A DNA stretch of 64,000 nt from Rhizobium sp. NZLR1 (GTDB lineage Bacteria; Pseudomonadota; Alphaproteobacteria; Rhizobiales; Rhizobiaceae): NCBI RefSeq assembly GCF_017357385.1, contig NZ_CP071632.1, positions 129,501-193,500 on the forward strand. The letters run 5' to 3'. Below the pieces are notes generated by a model. The model was given only the letters and a program-made list of their open reading frames with translations, was not told the DNA's origin and did not search any database. The position numbers and the translations under genes are program-made. This document shows, piece by piece, positions 17,528 through 27,960 of the stretch; the stretch's first letter is position 1; each line of letters begins with the position of its first letter.

Positions 17528-17813
17528 GCTCCGGACCTGCCGGATATCCGATCGCGAAGCTGCCAGTCATCCGTGGTCAGCATCGCGCCGGTAAGATCGA
17601 AGGGATCATCCCTCGGGCGCCCGGCTGCAACCGAAAGCTGCTCATGCCGGTCTTCTTGCGACTGTTTCTAGATTTTGAAGATGACACGGGCATGACGAAT
17701 AGGCGGCAGTTTTGCGAAGAAATAGATGTGCCATCCGCCATTTATCCTTCCAAACTGTAGAAATTTCGCTAAGACCAAACCCCGGCTATCACAAATCCGG
17801 GACTCCCCATTTC
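17528..17813. other. Intergenic stretch before the sugar/nucleoside kinase gene
   Basis: No convincing gene. On the minus strand a 54-codon frame starts after GGAAGGATAA near 17743, and another frame carries a plausible MLTTDDWQLRDRISGRSG segment, but neither has a clear homologue I recognise. The stretch should contain the plus-strand promoter of the kinase gene and, given the terminator at 17497-17527, possibly a small minus-strand RNA. Confidence 0.35.
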
Positions 17814-18806
17814 ATGACAAGATTCGATGTTCTGACAGTCGGCAACGCAATCGTGGATATCATTGCCCGTTGTGACGACCAGTTCCTCATTGACAACCAG
17901 ATCACCAAGGCGGCCATGAACCTCATCGATGCCGAGCGCGCCGAACTGCTGTATTCGCGCATGGGACCGGCGCTCGAAGCCTCCGGCGGCAGCGCCGGCA
18001 ACACGGCCGCGGGCGTGGCTAACCTCGGCGGCAAGGCTGCCTATTTCGGCAATGTCGCCGCAGATCAGTTGGGTGACATCTTTACCCACGACATCCGCGC
18101 CCAAGGCGTCCACTACCAGACCCGGCCCAAGGGCACCTTCCCGCCGACGGCCCGTTCGATGATCTTCGTCACCGGGGACGGCGAGCGTTCGATGAATACC
18201 TATCTCGGCGCTTGCGTCGAACTCGGGCCTGAGGACGTCGAGACCGACGTCGTGGCCGACGCCAAGGTCACCTATTTCGAAGGTTATCTGTGGGATCCGC
18301 CACGCGCCAAGGAAGCGATCCTCGATTGTGCCCGCATCGCCCATGAAAACGGCCGCGAAATGTCGATGACGCTGTCCGACAGCTTCTGCGTCGGCCGCTA
18401 TCGCGGCGAATTCCTCGATCTGATGCGCTCCGGCAAGGTCGATATCGTCTTCGCCAATCGCCAGGAAGCGCTGTCGCTCTATGAAACCGACGATTTCGAA
18501 GAGGCGCTGAACAGGATCGCCGCCGATTGCAAGATCGCCGCCGTGACCATGAGCGAGGACGGCGCCGTCATCCTGAAGGGCCGCGAGCGTTATTACGTCG
18601 ATGCGATCAAGATCAGGGAAGTTGTGGATACGACAGGTGCCGGCGATCTCTTTGCCTCCGGCTTCCTCTATGGTTATACGCAGGGACGCTCTCTGGAGGA
18701 TTGCGGCAAGCTCGGTTGCCTCGCCGCCGGCATCGTTATCCAGCAGATCGGCCCGCGCCCGATGACCTCGCTTTCCGAGGCTGCCAAACAGGCTGGGCTT
18801 ATTTGA
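17814..18806 (+). CDS. PfkB-family kinase, probably adenosine kinase
   Basis: 330 residues. Both PfkB signatures are clear: ASGGSAGNTAAGVANLGGKA near residue 60 and DTTGAGDLFASGFLYG near residue 270, the latter with the catalytic Asp. The start RFDVLTVGNAIVDIIARCDD and the overall length match the rhizobial adenosine kinase / inosine-guanosine kinase branch, so a nucleoside is a likelier substrate than a hexose phosphate. The last eight bases overlap the convergent SH3-domain gene. Confidence 0.88.
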   Translation: MTRFDVLTVGNAIVDIIARCDDQFLIDNQITKAAMNLIDAERAELLYSRMGPALEASGGSAGNTAAGVANLGGKAAYFGNVAADQLGDIFTHDIRAQGVHYQTRPKGTFPPTARSMIFVTGDGERSMNTYLGACVELGPEDVETDVVADAKVTYFEGYLWDPPRAKEAILDCARIAHENGREMSMTLSDSFCVGRYRGEFLDLMRSGKVDIVFANRQEALSLYETDDFEEALNRIAADCKIAAVTMSEDGAVILKGRERYYVDAIKIREVVDTTGAGDLFASGFLYGYTQGRSLEDCGKLGCLAAGIVIQQIGPRPMTSLSEAAKQAGLI

Positions 18807-19338
18807 AGGCTTCGCCGGGATAGGCGCCCCAGATCTCCGACTGCGCCACCCAGCCGGAGGCGCCGTCGGTTTCGGCGCGGCACCAGTCACCGTTGCATTC
18901 GCCGATCGTCACCATTACGCCGGGTTCCAGCTTGGCGACGATCGATGCGGAGGGCTGCGCCTCGCGCCGCAGATTGACAAAGACGCCCTTACCCTTCGTC
19001 TTCATCCACGGGGCGGCGATCGCCGCACGCTGGCCTGACAGCAGTGACTGGTTGACCCAGCCTTCGGTACCGTCCGCATCGCGAATGCGGCGCCAGTTGT
19101 CGTATTCCTGAATGATCTCCACCGGCAACCCGGATTTCAGGTACATCCACGAAACGGCATAATCCGTTCCCGGGCCGATGCGCAGGTTGACGCGCTTGGA
19201 TTTCAGCGTGACGAAACGCGGCAATGGCAGTCCGCTTGGACCCTTGGCGGCCTGCGCATGGGCAAATTCGACGGTTCCCATGGATGCGGCCAGAGCGATG
19301 GCCAGGGCGAGGCAGGACTTCAGGACTTTGCTGCGCAT
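18799..19338 (-). CDS. Secreted SH3-domain protein
   Basis: 179 residues. A signal peptide (MRSKVLKSCLALAIALAASM ... FAHAQ) is followed by two bacterial SH3 domains: KSKRVNLRIGPGTDYAVSWM with DGTEGWVNQSLL, and GVFVNLRREAQPSASIVAKL with GDWCRAETDGASGWV. Such domains bind cell-wall peptides and occur in envelope proteins of rhizobia. No catalytic domain is present. The start is the ATG giving a standard signal peptide. Its stop region overlaps the kinase stop by eight bases on the opposite strand. Confidence 0.87.
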   Translation of the reverse strand: MRSKVLKSCLALAIALAASMGTVEFAHAQAAKGPSGLPLPRFVTLKSKRVNLRIGPGTDYAVSWMYLKSGLPVEIIQEYDNWRRIRDADGTEGWVNQSLLSGQRAAIAAPWMKTKGKGVFVNLRREAQPSASIVAKLEPGVMVTIGECNGDWCRAETDGASGWVAQSEIWGAYPGEAFK

Positions 19339-19522
19339 GGAAGTTTCCGTTTGCTCGAATTCGCGGACAGGCCCGGCCTGTTCGCGGTCCGGGCTCTGAC
19401 ATTCCCCGGCCGCACCGCGAGTTTTGTTTGTCTTCGCGTGCGGGTCTGGTAGAAAATGCCCGGATGGGAAAATTATCACCCCTCTTGGTTAAAGACCTCT
19501 GAACAAGGCACCACAGCCAGCC

Positions 19523-20524
19523 ATGACAGCGAAGAAAAAACCGAAGGTCTACATCACCCGCAAGCTGCCCGATGCCGTCGAAACCCGGATGCGGGAGCTC
19601 TTCGACGCCGAGCTGAACATCGACGACGCGCCGCGTTCCGTTCCCGAGCTTGTCGCCGCGGTCAAGGCCGCCGAGGTGCTGGTGCCGACCGTCACCGATC
19701 GCATCGACGCGGCGCTGATCGATCAGGCGGGACCGCAGATGAAGCTGATTGCCAGCTTCTCCAACGGCACCGATCATATCGACGTCGAGGCGGCGGCGCG
19801 CAAGGGTATCACCGTCACGAACACCCCGAACGTCCTGACCGAGGATACCGCCGATATGACCATGGCGCTCATCCTCGCGGTTCCGAGACGGCTCGGCGAA
19901 GGCGCGCGCGTGCTGACCGACAAGCCGGGCGAATGGGCCGGCTGGTCTCCCACCTGGATGCTCGGCCGGCGCATTCACGGCAAGCGCATCGGCATTGTCG
20001 GCATGGGCCGCATCGGCACGGCGGTGGCCCGCCGCGCCAAGGCTTTCGGCCTGTCGATCCATTATCACAACCGCAAACGCGTCAATCCGGCCGTCGAGGA
20101 CGAATTGGAGGCGACCTATTGGGAAAGCCTCGACCAGATGCTTGCCCGCGTCGACATCGTTTCGGTCAATTGTCCATCGACGCCGGCAACCTTCCACCTG
20201 ATCTCGGCCCGCCGGCTGGCGCTGCTGCAGCCGACGGCCTATCTCGTCAACACCGCACGCGGCGACGTCGTCGATGAAGCTGCACTGATCAAGTCTCTGA
20301 GGGAGGGTCGGATTGCCGGCGCCGGCCTCGACGTCTTCGAAAACGAACCCGCCGTCAATCCGAAGCTCATCAAGCTCGCCAATGAGGGCAAGGTCGTGCT
20401 GCTGCCGCATATGAGTTCGGCGACGATCGAAGGCCGCATCGACATGGGCGACAAGGTCATCATCAATATCCGCGCCTTCATCGACGGCCACAGGCCGCCG
20501 AACCGGGTGCTGCCCGGCCGCTGA
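19523..20524 (+). CDS. D-2-hydroxyacid dehydrogenase (glyoxylate/hydroxypyruvate reductase type)
   Basis: 333 residues. The NAD-binding motif GIVGMGRIGTAVARR is at ~150-165, and the three catalytic residues are in place: Arg in VNTARGDVVDEAAL, Glu in DVFENEP and His in LLPHMSSATIEGR. FSNGTDHIDVEAAARKGI and the spacing fit bacterial glyoxylate reductase (GyaR-like). It likely reduces glyoxylate or hydroxypyruvate. It is divergent from the SH3 gene and convergent with the GNAT gene. Confidence 0.92.
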   Translation: MTAKKKPKVYITRKLPDAVETRMRELFDAELNIDDAPRSVPELVAAVKAAEVLVPTVTDRIDAALIDQAGPQMKLIASFSNGTDHIDVEAAARKGITVTNTPNVLTEDTADMTMALILAVPRRLGEGARVLTDKPGEWAGWSPTWMLGRRIHGKRIGIVGMGRIGTAVARRAKAFGLSIHYHNRKRVNPAVEDELEATYWESLDQMLARVDIVSVNCPSTPATFHLISARRLALLQPTAYLVNTARGDVVDEAALIKSLREGRIAGAGLDVFENEPAVNPKLIKLANEGKVVLLPHMSSATIEGRIDMGDKVIINIRAFIDGHRPPNRVLPGR

Positions 20525-20546
20525 AGGAGGCCGCGTCGAGCTGGAT

Positions 20547-21035
20547 TCAGACGATGCGGATCTGAGGAGCAAGCATTTTGCGCATCTCGACGAATGTCGT
20601 TCTGGCAAAGCCGGGATGCGCCTTTTCGGCGGTTCTGGAAAATCCCCAGGCGGCAAAGACGGCGTGATTGTCGGTAAGCTCGATGCGGGTTTCCAGCCGC
20701 AAAGCAGGAAGACCGAGCCTTGCGGCCGTCAGTTCGGCAATTGCCAGCAGACGCTTGCCGAGGCCCTTGCCCTGCACCTCAGGCAGAACGGCGAGCTTGC
20801 CGACATAGAGGCAATCGGCCTCCGGCCGCAGGAACAGGCAGCCGATCAATTTGTCGCCGTCGATGGCGACATGGCCGATCTCTGCATCGGCCTTTTCCGC
20901 CAGCGACCCCGCCGTCAGCGCGAGCGCCGAGGAAGGCGGATCAATCCTGCCGTTCATCGAAGCGAAGGAGGCGAGGATGAGTGCGAGCAGCTCGTCCCAG
21001 CGCGTGAAACGATGATCAAGAGGGATAATCGTCAT
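20547..21035 (-). CDS. GNAT-family N-acetyltransferase
   Basis: 162 residues. GNAT features: LYVGKLAVLPEVQGKGLGKR with the Q-x-x-G-x-G acetyl-CoA loop, and LETRIELTDNHAVFAAWGFS near the C-terminus. Acceptor unknown. The start overlaps the moeB stop by four bases, so it belongs to the recF-moeB-GNAT operon. Confidence 0.88.
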   Translation of the reverse strand: MTIIPLDHRFTRWDELLALILASFASMNGRIDPPSSALALTAGSLAEKADAEIGHVAIDGDKLIGCLFLRPEADCLYVGKLAVLPEVQGKGLGKRLLAIAELTAARLGLPALRLETRIELTDNHAVFAAWGFSRTAEKAHPGFARTTFVEMRKMLAPQIRIV

Positions 21036-21856
21036 CCGCCCTGTCTTTCTGTCGTGCGGCGCCGTTTATAGCGCACAGTGTCGAACCGGGCCTTGAGCGC
21101 GTCGTAGAGCAGCAGCCGCCCGACCAGCGGCTCCCCGGTGCCGGTGACGAGCTTGATCGCCTCCATCGCCATCATCGTGCCGATGACACCGGTGAGCGCG
21201 CCGATGATGCCGGCCTCGGCGCAGGCCGGAATCAGCCCCGCCGGCGGCGCTTCCGGAAAGAGGTCGCGATATCTGGGGTTGGGCGTCCCGTCCTCGGCGC
21301 TCTCATAAGGCTTGAGAACCGTCAGCGAGCCATCGAAACGCCCGACGGCGCCGCTGACGAGCGGAATACGTGCTTCCTCCGCCGCATCGGCGGCGGCGTA
21401 GCGCGTGTCGAAATTGTCGGAGCCGTCGATCAGCAAATCGAAGCCGGACAATTGCCGGCGGGCAGTTTCCGGGGAAAAGCGTTCCTCGAAGCGGATCAGC
21501 CGGACATGCGGATTGAGCCTGGCGATGGCCAAGGCGGCACTTTCCGTCTTCAACTCGCCGATCGTGCCGGAATCATGGATCACCTGGCGCTGCAGGTTCG
21601 ACAGCGACACCCGGTCGTCGTCGACGATACCGAGTGTGCCGATCCCGGCTGCGGCGAGATATTGCAGCACCGGCGCACCGAGGCCGCCGGCACCGATCAC
21701 CAGCACACGGGCGGCTTTCAACCGCTGCTGGCCGGCGCCGCCGATCTCGGGGAGCAGGATGTGGCGGTGATAGCGGGCGATTTCGTCCGGGCTGAGCGGT
21801 TCCATAGCGCCGATATTATCATGGCGCCCGGCGCTGGGAAAAGCCGCCTCGGTCAT
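21032..21856 (-). CDS. moeB: HesA/MoeB/ThiF-family adenylyltransferase, without zinc cysteines
   Basis: 274 residues. The Rossmann ATP-binding motif VLVIGAGGLGAPVLQYLAAA (~52-71), LSNLQRQVIH and the DLLIDGSDNFDTRY segment are typical of E1-like enzymes that adenylate the C-terminus of ThiS or MoaD. Both CxxC pairs that hold zinc in MoeB are absent: the usual PCYRCLF region reads NPRYRDLF and no pair is found near the C-terminus. The gene starts inside the recF stop (ATGA). A shorter start at 21805 (MEPLSPDEI) is possible. The exact sulfur-carrier partner is unknown. Confidence 0.85.
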   Translation of the reverse strand: MTEAAFPSAGRHDNIGAMEPLSPDEIARYHRHILLPEIGGAGQQRLKAARVLVIGAGGLGAPVLQYLAAAGIGTLGIVDDDRVSLSNLQRQVIHDSGTIGELKTESAALAIARLNPHVRLIRFEERFSPETARRQLSGFDLLIDGSDNFDTRYAAADAAEEARIPLVSGAVGRFDGSLTVLKPYESAEDGTPNPRYRDLFPEAPPAGLIPACAEAGIIGALTGVIGTMMAMEAIKLVTGTGEPLVGRLLLYDALKARFDTVRYKRRRTTERQGG

Positions 21857-22977
21857 TCGAAAGCTTTCCCGTCGGCAACGGTGAAGAACTGAGCCCTGTC
21901 GCCGAGCGCCGAAAACATCTCGCGATCCGTTCCGGTCATGAAGGCCTGGCCGCCGAGCCCGTCGATGAGGTCGAACAGCGCGGCGCGGCGGCCCTCGTCG
22001 AGGTGTGCGGCGATCTCGTCGAGCAGCAGGATCGGCGCATGATCGGTGAGATTGCCGACGAGGCGCGCATGCGCAAGCACCAGGCCGATAAGCAGCGCTT
22101 TCTGCTCGCCGGTGGAACAACGTTCCGCCTCCATCGCTTTTTCGCGGTGGTGCACGATGAGGTCGGCCCGGTGCGGCCCCTCCAGCGTGCGCCCCGCGCC
22201 GGCGTCGCGGTAACGGCTCTCCGCCAGCATTGCCGCATAGTCGTCCTCGAGGTCGACCGAGGGCCGCGAAAACTGACCGTCCATGAAGCCTGAGAGCTGC
22301 AGCGCTGCCGAGGGGAAGGGTGAACTTTCCGGCCTTTCCTCGATCAGGCGGGTCAGCAGGCCGAGCATCTCCTGTCGGGCGAGCGCCATGGCGATGCCGA
22401 GGCTGGCCATTTGTTGTTCGATACCGGCGAGCCAGGAGGGGTCGAAACGGCCTTCATCCAGCAATTTGTTGCGGCTGCGCATGGCACGCTCGAAATCGCT
22501 GGCGCGGCGGCCATGGGCGGGATCGAGCGATAGCACCAGCCGGTCGAGAAAGCGGCGCCGGTCGGAGGAGGCGCCGGTAAAGAGGCCGTCCATCGCCGGT
22601 GTTAGCCAGAGAAGGCGCAGATGGTCAGTCAGTTCATCGGCGGTCTTGGCGGGGGTGCCGTTGATCCGCAGTCTGCGCGAGGTGGTTTCCTCGCTTGTTT
22701 CGATGCCGGTGCCGATCTCGACTTCGCCTTCCATGCCGTCGAGCGCGGCGAAGATCGAAAAACCGCCGGCTGCACCGACACGGGTAATGTCGCCATAGGC
22801 GGCGCGGCGCAGACCGCGGCCAGGCGAAAGCAGCGAGACTGCCTCCATGAGATTGGTCTTGCCAGCGCCATTGTCCCCCGTCAGCACGGCGTGCCGACCG
22901 TCAAGGGCAAGGGACGCCGCCGCATAGTTGCGGAAATCTGTCAGCTTCAGACGGGAAAGAGCAACCTTGTGCGGCAT
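21853..22977 (-). CDS. recF: DNA replication and repair protein RecF
   Basis: 374 residues. Walker A GDNGAGKT at 34-41, the MPHKVALSRLKLTDFRNYA start, the ABC-type signature STGEQKALLIGLVLAHARL and Walker B APILLLDEIAAHLDEGRR are all present. RecF is an SMC-like ATPase that, with RecR, promotes RecA loading at gaps. It is first in a tight operon with moeB and a GNAT gene rather than beside dnaN as in many bacteria. The start was chosen at the family N-terminus, since the longer frame adds 47 unrelated residues. Confidence 0.95.
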   Translation of the reverse strand: MPHKVALSRLKLTDFRNYAAASLALDGRHAVLTGDNGAGKTNLMEAVSLLSPGRGLRRAAYGDITRVGAAGGFSIFAALDGMEGEVEIGTGIETSEETTSRRLRINGTPAKTADELTDHLRLLWLTPAMDGLFTGASSDRRRFLDRLVLSLDPAHGRRASDFERAMRSRNKLLDEGRFDPSWLAGIEQQMASLGIAMALARQEMLGLLTRLIEERPESSPFPSAALQLSGFMDGQFSRPSVDLEDDYAAMLAESRYRDAGAGRTLEGPHRADLIVHHREKAMEAERCSTGEQKALLIGLVLAHARLVGNLTDHAPILLLDEIAAHLDEGRRAALFDLIDGLGGQAFMTGTDREMFSALGDRAQFFTVADGKAFE

Positions 22978-23127
22978 CGAATGTCCGGAATCGTGAAGCG
23001 TGACAGCTAAGCCTAAGCGGCGTTGATGGCAAGGCTCGCAGCTTCGTCGCCGCGGAACGTTGTCGCTACTGTCGATCGGTGCGCGATAAGCTCCGAGCAC
23101 GACGCTAGGCGGGTTCAACTCTCGCTA
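22978..23127. other. Upstream region of recF
   Basis: No gene recognised. It should carry the recF promoter on the minus strand, but I see no strong match. The terminator-like hairpin at 23128-23160 ends any minus-strand transcript that begins further upstream before it reaches recF. Confidence 0.3.
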
Positions 23128-23240
23128 AAAATACAACCTTTGGAGGAGGCGCCAACGTTGCCGAGGCAGTATGGGCGACGGCATCTTTCAGTCCCTTCGA
23201 ACCCCGGATATTCGGGGTTTCGCCACAATTACCTCAGGCG
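23128..23240 (-). ncRNA. Candidate small RNA with anti-Shine-Dalgarno loop
   Basis: On the minus strand three hairpins follow one another: AACCCCG-AATATC-CGGGGTT (23222-23203), GCCG...CGGC (about 23182-23161) and a final CAAC-G-TTGG / CCAA-AG-GTTG stem (23160-23134). The last loop is CGCCTCCT, complementary to ribosome-binding sites, and the stem is followed by TATTTTTAG. The form resembles rhizobial alpha-r14-type small RNAs. The final stem is short and interrupted, and no promoter was identified, so this is tentative. Confidence 0.4.
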
Positions 23241-23292
23241 GCTGACGTGACGTAAGGCACAAAAAAGCAAGTTGAAGTTTGCAACTGCAGGG

Positions 23293-23320
23293 TTGAGTTA
23301 TCCTGCAAAAACGATATGGT
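23293..23320 (+). promoter_or_regulatory. Promoter of the XRE regulator gene, with inverted repeat
   Basis: TTGAGT (23293-23298), 16 bases, TATGGT (23315-23320), ending 33 bases before the start codon. GCAGG before the -35 and CCTGC in the spacer form an inverted repeat, which could be an autoregulatory operator. Confidence 0.45.
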
Positions 23321-23353
23321 AAACGAACGGTTTATGTATCAGAGAGTGATGAA

Positions 23354-23719
23354 GTGCCAGATCCGGTTGATATTATCGTTGGTCGCAACGTAAGGCAGTT
23401 TCGCGCCCTTCGCCGTGTTTCCCAGCTCGAGCTTGGCGAAGCACTCGGACTGACTTTCCAGCAGATCCAGAAATACGAAAAGGGGACGAACCGCGTTTCC
23501 GCCAGCAAGCTGCATCAGATCGCGGTTTTTCTTGATGTTGAGATATCTGCTCTTTTCGAGGGAGCCGGCATATCGCAATTCGGCAGCCGCATCGAACTCA
23601 GCCCCGACGCCTATGCGCTGGCGCTGAGCTACGACAGACTGAGCTCGCCGGCAGGCAAGGAAGCGGTCAAGACCATCGTCACCCTGATGACTGGCCAAGC
23701 GGTCGAAACCGCCGCCTGA
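23354..23719 (+). CDS. XRE-family transcriptional regulator
   Basis: 121 residues with a GTG start. The helix-turn-helix (~10-65) reads RNVRQFRALRRVSQLELGEA, then GLTFQQIQKYEKGTNRVSAS, the strongly conserved pattern of rhizobial regulators such as PraR and other SinR/XRE proteins. The C-terminal ~50 residues include LSPDAYALALSYDRLSSPAG. It is monocistronic. Rhizobial relatives control biofilm, quorum sensing or phage-like functions; the target here is unknown. Confidence 0.88.
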   Translation: MPDPVDIIVGRNVRQFRALRRVSQLELGEALGLTFQQIQKYEKGTNRVSASKLHQIAVFLDVEISALFEGAGISQFGSRIELSPDAYALALSYDRLSSPAGKEAVKTIVTLMTGQAVETAA

Positions 23720-23864
23720 TTCACCGAGCGCCACGCAAAGCATGACCTGCCCGGATCCGGATGATATCTGGACACATATAGCCGTGCGGCAATTTGGGGA
23801 GGCGACGTGCATCAAGACGAAGACCGGACGCATGTCTGTTGATTGAGATTCTACGTCGCGCGTT

Positions 23865-24065
23865 TTAGTGAATGTCGCATTCGTGCAGCGCCATCAGCAG
23901 ATCGTCCTGCGTCTGGTGGCCGGCATGATAGAGGTCGATCGCGATGCTGGCGACGGAAAGCCCCTGCTGGCTGCGAAGCTTGATGTTGCGCTCGGCGCAC
24001 CATGTGTAGAGGGCGCCGGCGAGAACGTCGACGTCGTCGGACTGGGAGGAAAAGGCTGGCGCCAT
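23865..24065 (-). CDS. Small conserved protein of unknown function (66 residues)
   Basis: The sequence starts MAPAFSSQSDDVDVLAGALY and ends LMALHECDIH. It has an AAGGG ribosome site seven bases before the ATG, and even, acidic composition unlike a random frame. Alternating hydrophobic residues suggest a small helical domain. No function recognised, and no operon partner. Confidence 0.65.
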   Translation of the reverse strand: MAPAFSSQSDDVDVLAGALYTWCAERNIKLRSQQGLSVASIAIDLYHAGHQTQDDLLMALHECDIH

Positions 24066-24096
24066 GGCAGATACCCTTGGTTTAATTGTTCCCGGT

Positions 24097-24132
24097 AGAG
24101 CGCCGCGTATCGAAAATCGATTTTGATTTTCG
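24097..24132 (+). repeat. Partial family A-like repeat with hairpin
   Basis: Begins TAGAGCGCCGCGT, the same opening as the element at 59861-59904, and continues into a hairpin CGAAAATC-GATTTT-GATTTTCG. Only one half of the full element is present. Confidence 0.5.
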
Positions 24133-24400
24133 GGTTATGCGCTGACGGCAGAGACTGAATTCATTTGGAAAACTTGCAAGCGACATCACGTGGCTGCGTT
24201 AACGCAAGTCGTGTTCCGGCGCGCGGCCGTGTCGATCTGGGACAAGGCGGCGGAGATGCACGGCAAATGTCTCAAATCGGGATCTGCTGAACGAAAGCCG
24301 GAGGCGTTTCCGTCCCCGGCCTTGGAAATGGTGATGTCGATTGCGGCCAAAGCCCGTCGTCAAATTTGATTCATCCGACGCGCTTTAGGCTTTTGTTTTT
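24133..24400. other. Intergenic stretch between the 66-residue gene and dnaJ
   Basis: About 270 bases with no recognisable gene, promoter or terminator. The palindrome GCGTTAACGC near 24197 is the only clear feature. The right end runs into the family B repeat at the dnaJ stop. Confidence 0.3.
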
Positions 24401-24452
24401 AGGCATGTCGTTATCCCGGAACTGCCGCACACTTCCTGATGACATGCATTAG
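24401..24452 (+). repeat. Dispersed repeat, family B, copy 1 (at the dnaJ stop codon)
   Basis: GCATGTCGTTATCCCGGAAC then TGCCGCACACTTCCTGATGACATGC. Arms GCATGTCGT and (A)TGACATGC make an imperfect palindrome that ends at the dnaJ stop codon. Similar copies sit just after the stops of polA (40266-40306) and of the 73-residue gene (30578-30630). Confidence 0.7.
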
Positions 24453-25576
24453 CCCTCGAAGAATTCCTTCATCCGGGCGAAGAAGCCGGTCGATTCGGGA
24501 TTGTTCTCCTTCGAGGAAAGCTGCTCGAATTCCTGCAGCAGTTCGCGCTGGCGCTTGGTGAGCTTTTGCGGCGTCTCGATCTGGATCTGGATGTAGAGGT
24601 CGCCCGACTGCGCCGAACGCAGCACCGGCATGCCCTTGCTCTTCAGGCGGAACTGTTTGCCGGCCTGCGTGCCCTCGGGCACGCTGACGCGCGACTTGGT
24701 GCCGTCGAGCGTCGCCACGTCGAAAGTTCCGCCGAGAGCGGCCGTCGTCATCGAGATCGGAACGGCGCAATAGAGATCGGCTCCGTCGCGCTGATAGAAC
24801 TCATGCGGTTTGACGGACAGGAAGATATAGAGGTCGCCTGCCGGCCCGCCGCGGGCGCCGGCTTCACCCTCGCCCTGCAGGCGGATGCGTGTACCGTCTT
24901 CGATGCCGGCCGGAATATTGACCGAGAGCGAACGCTCTTCCGTCACCCGGCCCTGGCCGTGGCATTTCGGGCAGGGATCGGGAATGATCTGGCCGCGGCC
25001 GTGGCAGGTCGGGCAGGTCCGCTCGATCGAGAAGAAGCCCTGTGCGGCGCGCACGCGCCCGCTTCCCTGGCAGGTGCCGCAATTCTTCGGCTGCGTGCCG
25101 GGCTTGGCACCCGAACCCGAACAGACGTCGCAGGTGATCGAGGTGGGAACGCGGATCTGCGCCGTCTTGCCGGCGAACGATTCTTCCAGCGTTATTTCCA
25201 TGTTGTAGCGGAGATCGGCGCCGCGTTCGCGGCCGCCCGACGAGCGCTGGCGCGCACGCCCTCCGCCCATCATCTCGCCGAAGATATCCTCGAAGATGTC
25301 GGAGAAGCCGCCGCCGGCAAATCCGCCGCCCCCGCCGCCCATGCCGCCATGCTCGAAGGCCGCGTGGCCATAACGATCATAGGCCGCCCGCTTCTGCGGG
25401 TCCTTGAGCATCTCGTAGGCTTCGTTGATTTCCTTGAACTTGCGTTCGGCGTCCTTGTCATCCGGGTTCTTGTCCGGATGGAATTTCATCGCCAGTTTGC
25501 GGAAGGCGCTCTTCAGCTCTTTCTCGTCCGCCGTCTTGGCTACACCCAGAGTTTCGTAATAGTCCGCTTTTGCCAT
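24449..25576 (-). CDS. dnaJ: Chaperone protein DnaJ
   Basis: 375 residues. It has a J domain with HPD ([12 protein letters not shown], ~32-43), a Gly/Phe-rich linker (~75-105), four zinc motifs ([32 protein letters not shown]) and the C-terminal substrate-binding part. It delivers unfolded proteins to DnaK and stimulates its ATPase. It lies 86 bases after dnaK and is probably expressed from the same heat-shock promoter. Confidence 0.97.
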   Translation of the reverse strand: MAKADYYETLGVAKTADEKELKSAFRKLAMKFHPDKNPDDKDAERKFKEINEAYEMLKDPQKRAAYDRYGHAAFEHGGMGGGGGGFAGGGFSDIFEDIFGEMMGGGRARQRSSGGRERGADLRYNMEITLEESFAGKTAQIRVPTSITCDVCSGSGAKPGTQPKNCGTCQGSGRVRAAQGFFSIERTCPTCHGRGQIIPDPCPKCHGQGRVTEERSLSVNIPAGIEDGTRIRLQGEGEAGARGGPAGDLYIFLSVKPHEFYQRDGADLYCAVPISMTTAALGGTFDVATLDGTKSRVSVPEGTQAGKQFRLKSKGMPVLRSAQSGDLYIQIQIETPQKLTKRQRELLQEFEQLSSKENNPESTGFFARMKEFFEG

Positions 25577-25662
25577 TAAGAATTAAACCCCGGAAATGGA
25601 TTTTCCGGCTGCCATGGTGAGCAGCCGGATCAGATGTTGAAGCATAACCACGCCGTCGCGGA

Positions 25663-27579
<1,917 letters not shown>

Positions 27580-27689
27580 GTCATTCTCTCCTTGAAGCAA
27601 GCTGTCGGAACCCCGAGAAGGCATTTCCCTGACAGCCCCTTACGGGATGGGTCTACTTGATTACGCAATCGTGATTGCGGTGATGCGGC

Positions 27690-27720
27690 GTATATAAGGA
27701 GCGGTTTTCTGGACTGCAAG
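27690..27720 (-). promoter_or_regulatory. RpoH-type heat-shock promoter of dnaK
   Basis: On the minus strand CTTG (27720-27717), 17 bases, then CCTTATATA (27699-27691). This agrees with the alphaproteobacterial RpoH pattern of CTTG, 17-18 bases and CYTAT. The start site would be near 27684, about 105 bases before the dnaK ATG. Confidence 0.6.
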
Positions 27721-27837
27721 GCGAGAAATCGCCCGGAATCCAGCAAAACGAATGTGTTGCATTCATTTTTTACAGTCACCGGGAAGGAGGTCGCCCCATG
27801 TCCGGAAAGCCGCCGATTTCTGATGCCTGTCGTCCTC

Positions 27838-27920
27838 ACGTGTGAAGCGGTTCCGGAATAACGGCGTGCATCAAAACAAAGACCAAAGTGCGTCGCTGAA
27901 CCAATTCCGACGCAACGCGC
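27838..27920 (-). repeat. Degenerate family B repeat, copy 4
   Basis: On the minus strand ATGCACGCCGTTATTCCGGA then ACCGCTTCACACG resembles GCATGTCGTTATCCCGGAAC...CCGCACAC at 24401. It fills part of the 380-base gap between dnaK and the PBP gene. Apart from it, the dnaK promoter and a very small frame at 27798, I see nothing there. Confidence 0.4.
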
Positions 27921-27960
27921 TTCTGAGCATCGGGCCCGCGCCGTGCATGCAGCAAAACTC

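Noticed and set aside
23150..23250. 30-codon frame starting TTG after GGAGGAGG
   Set aside because: Kept only as an alternative to the hairpin explanation; no product recognisable and rare start codon.
27798..27845. 15-codon plus-strand frame with a strong ribosome site (GGAAGGAGG)
   Set aside because: Too short, no conservation evidence, and it lies in the non-coding region upstream of dnaK; the purine run is more likely chance or part of a structured element.
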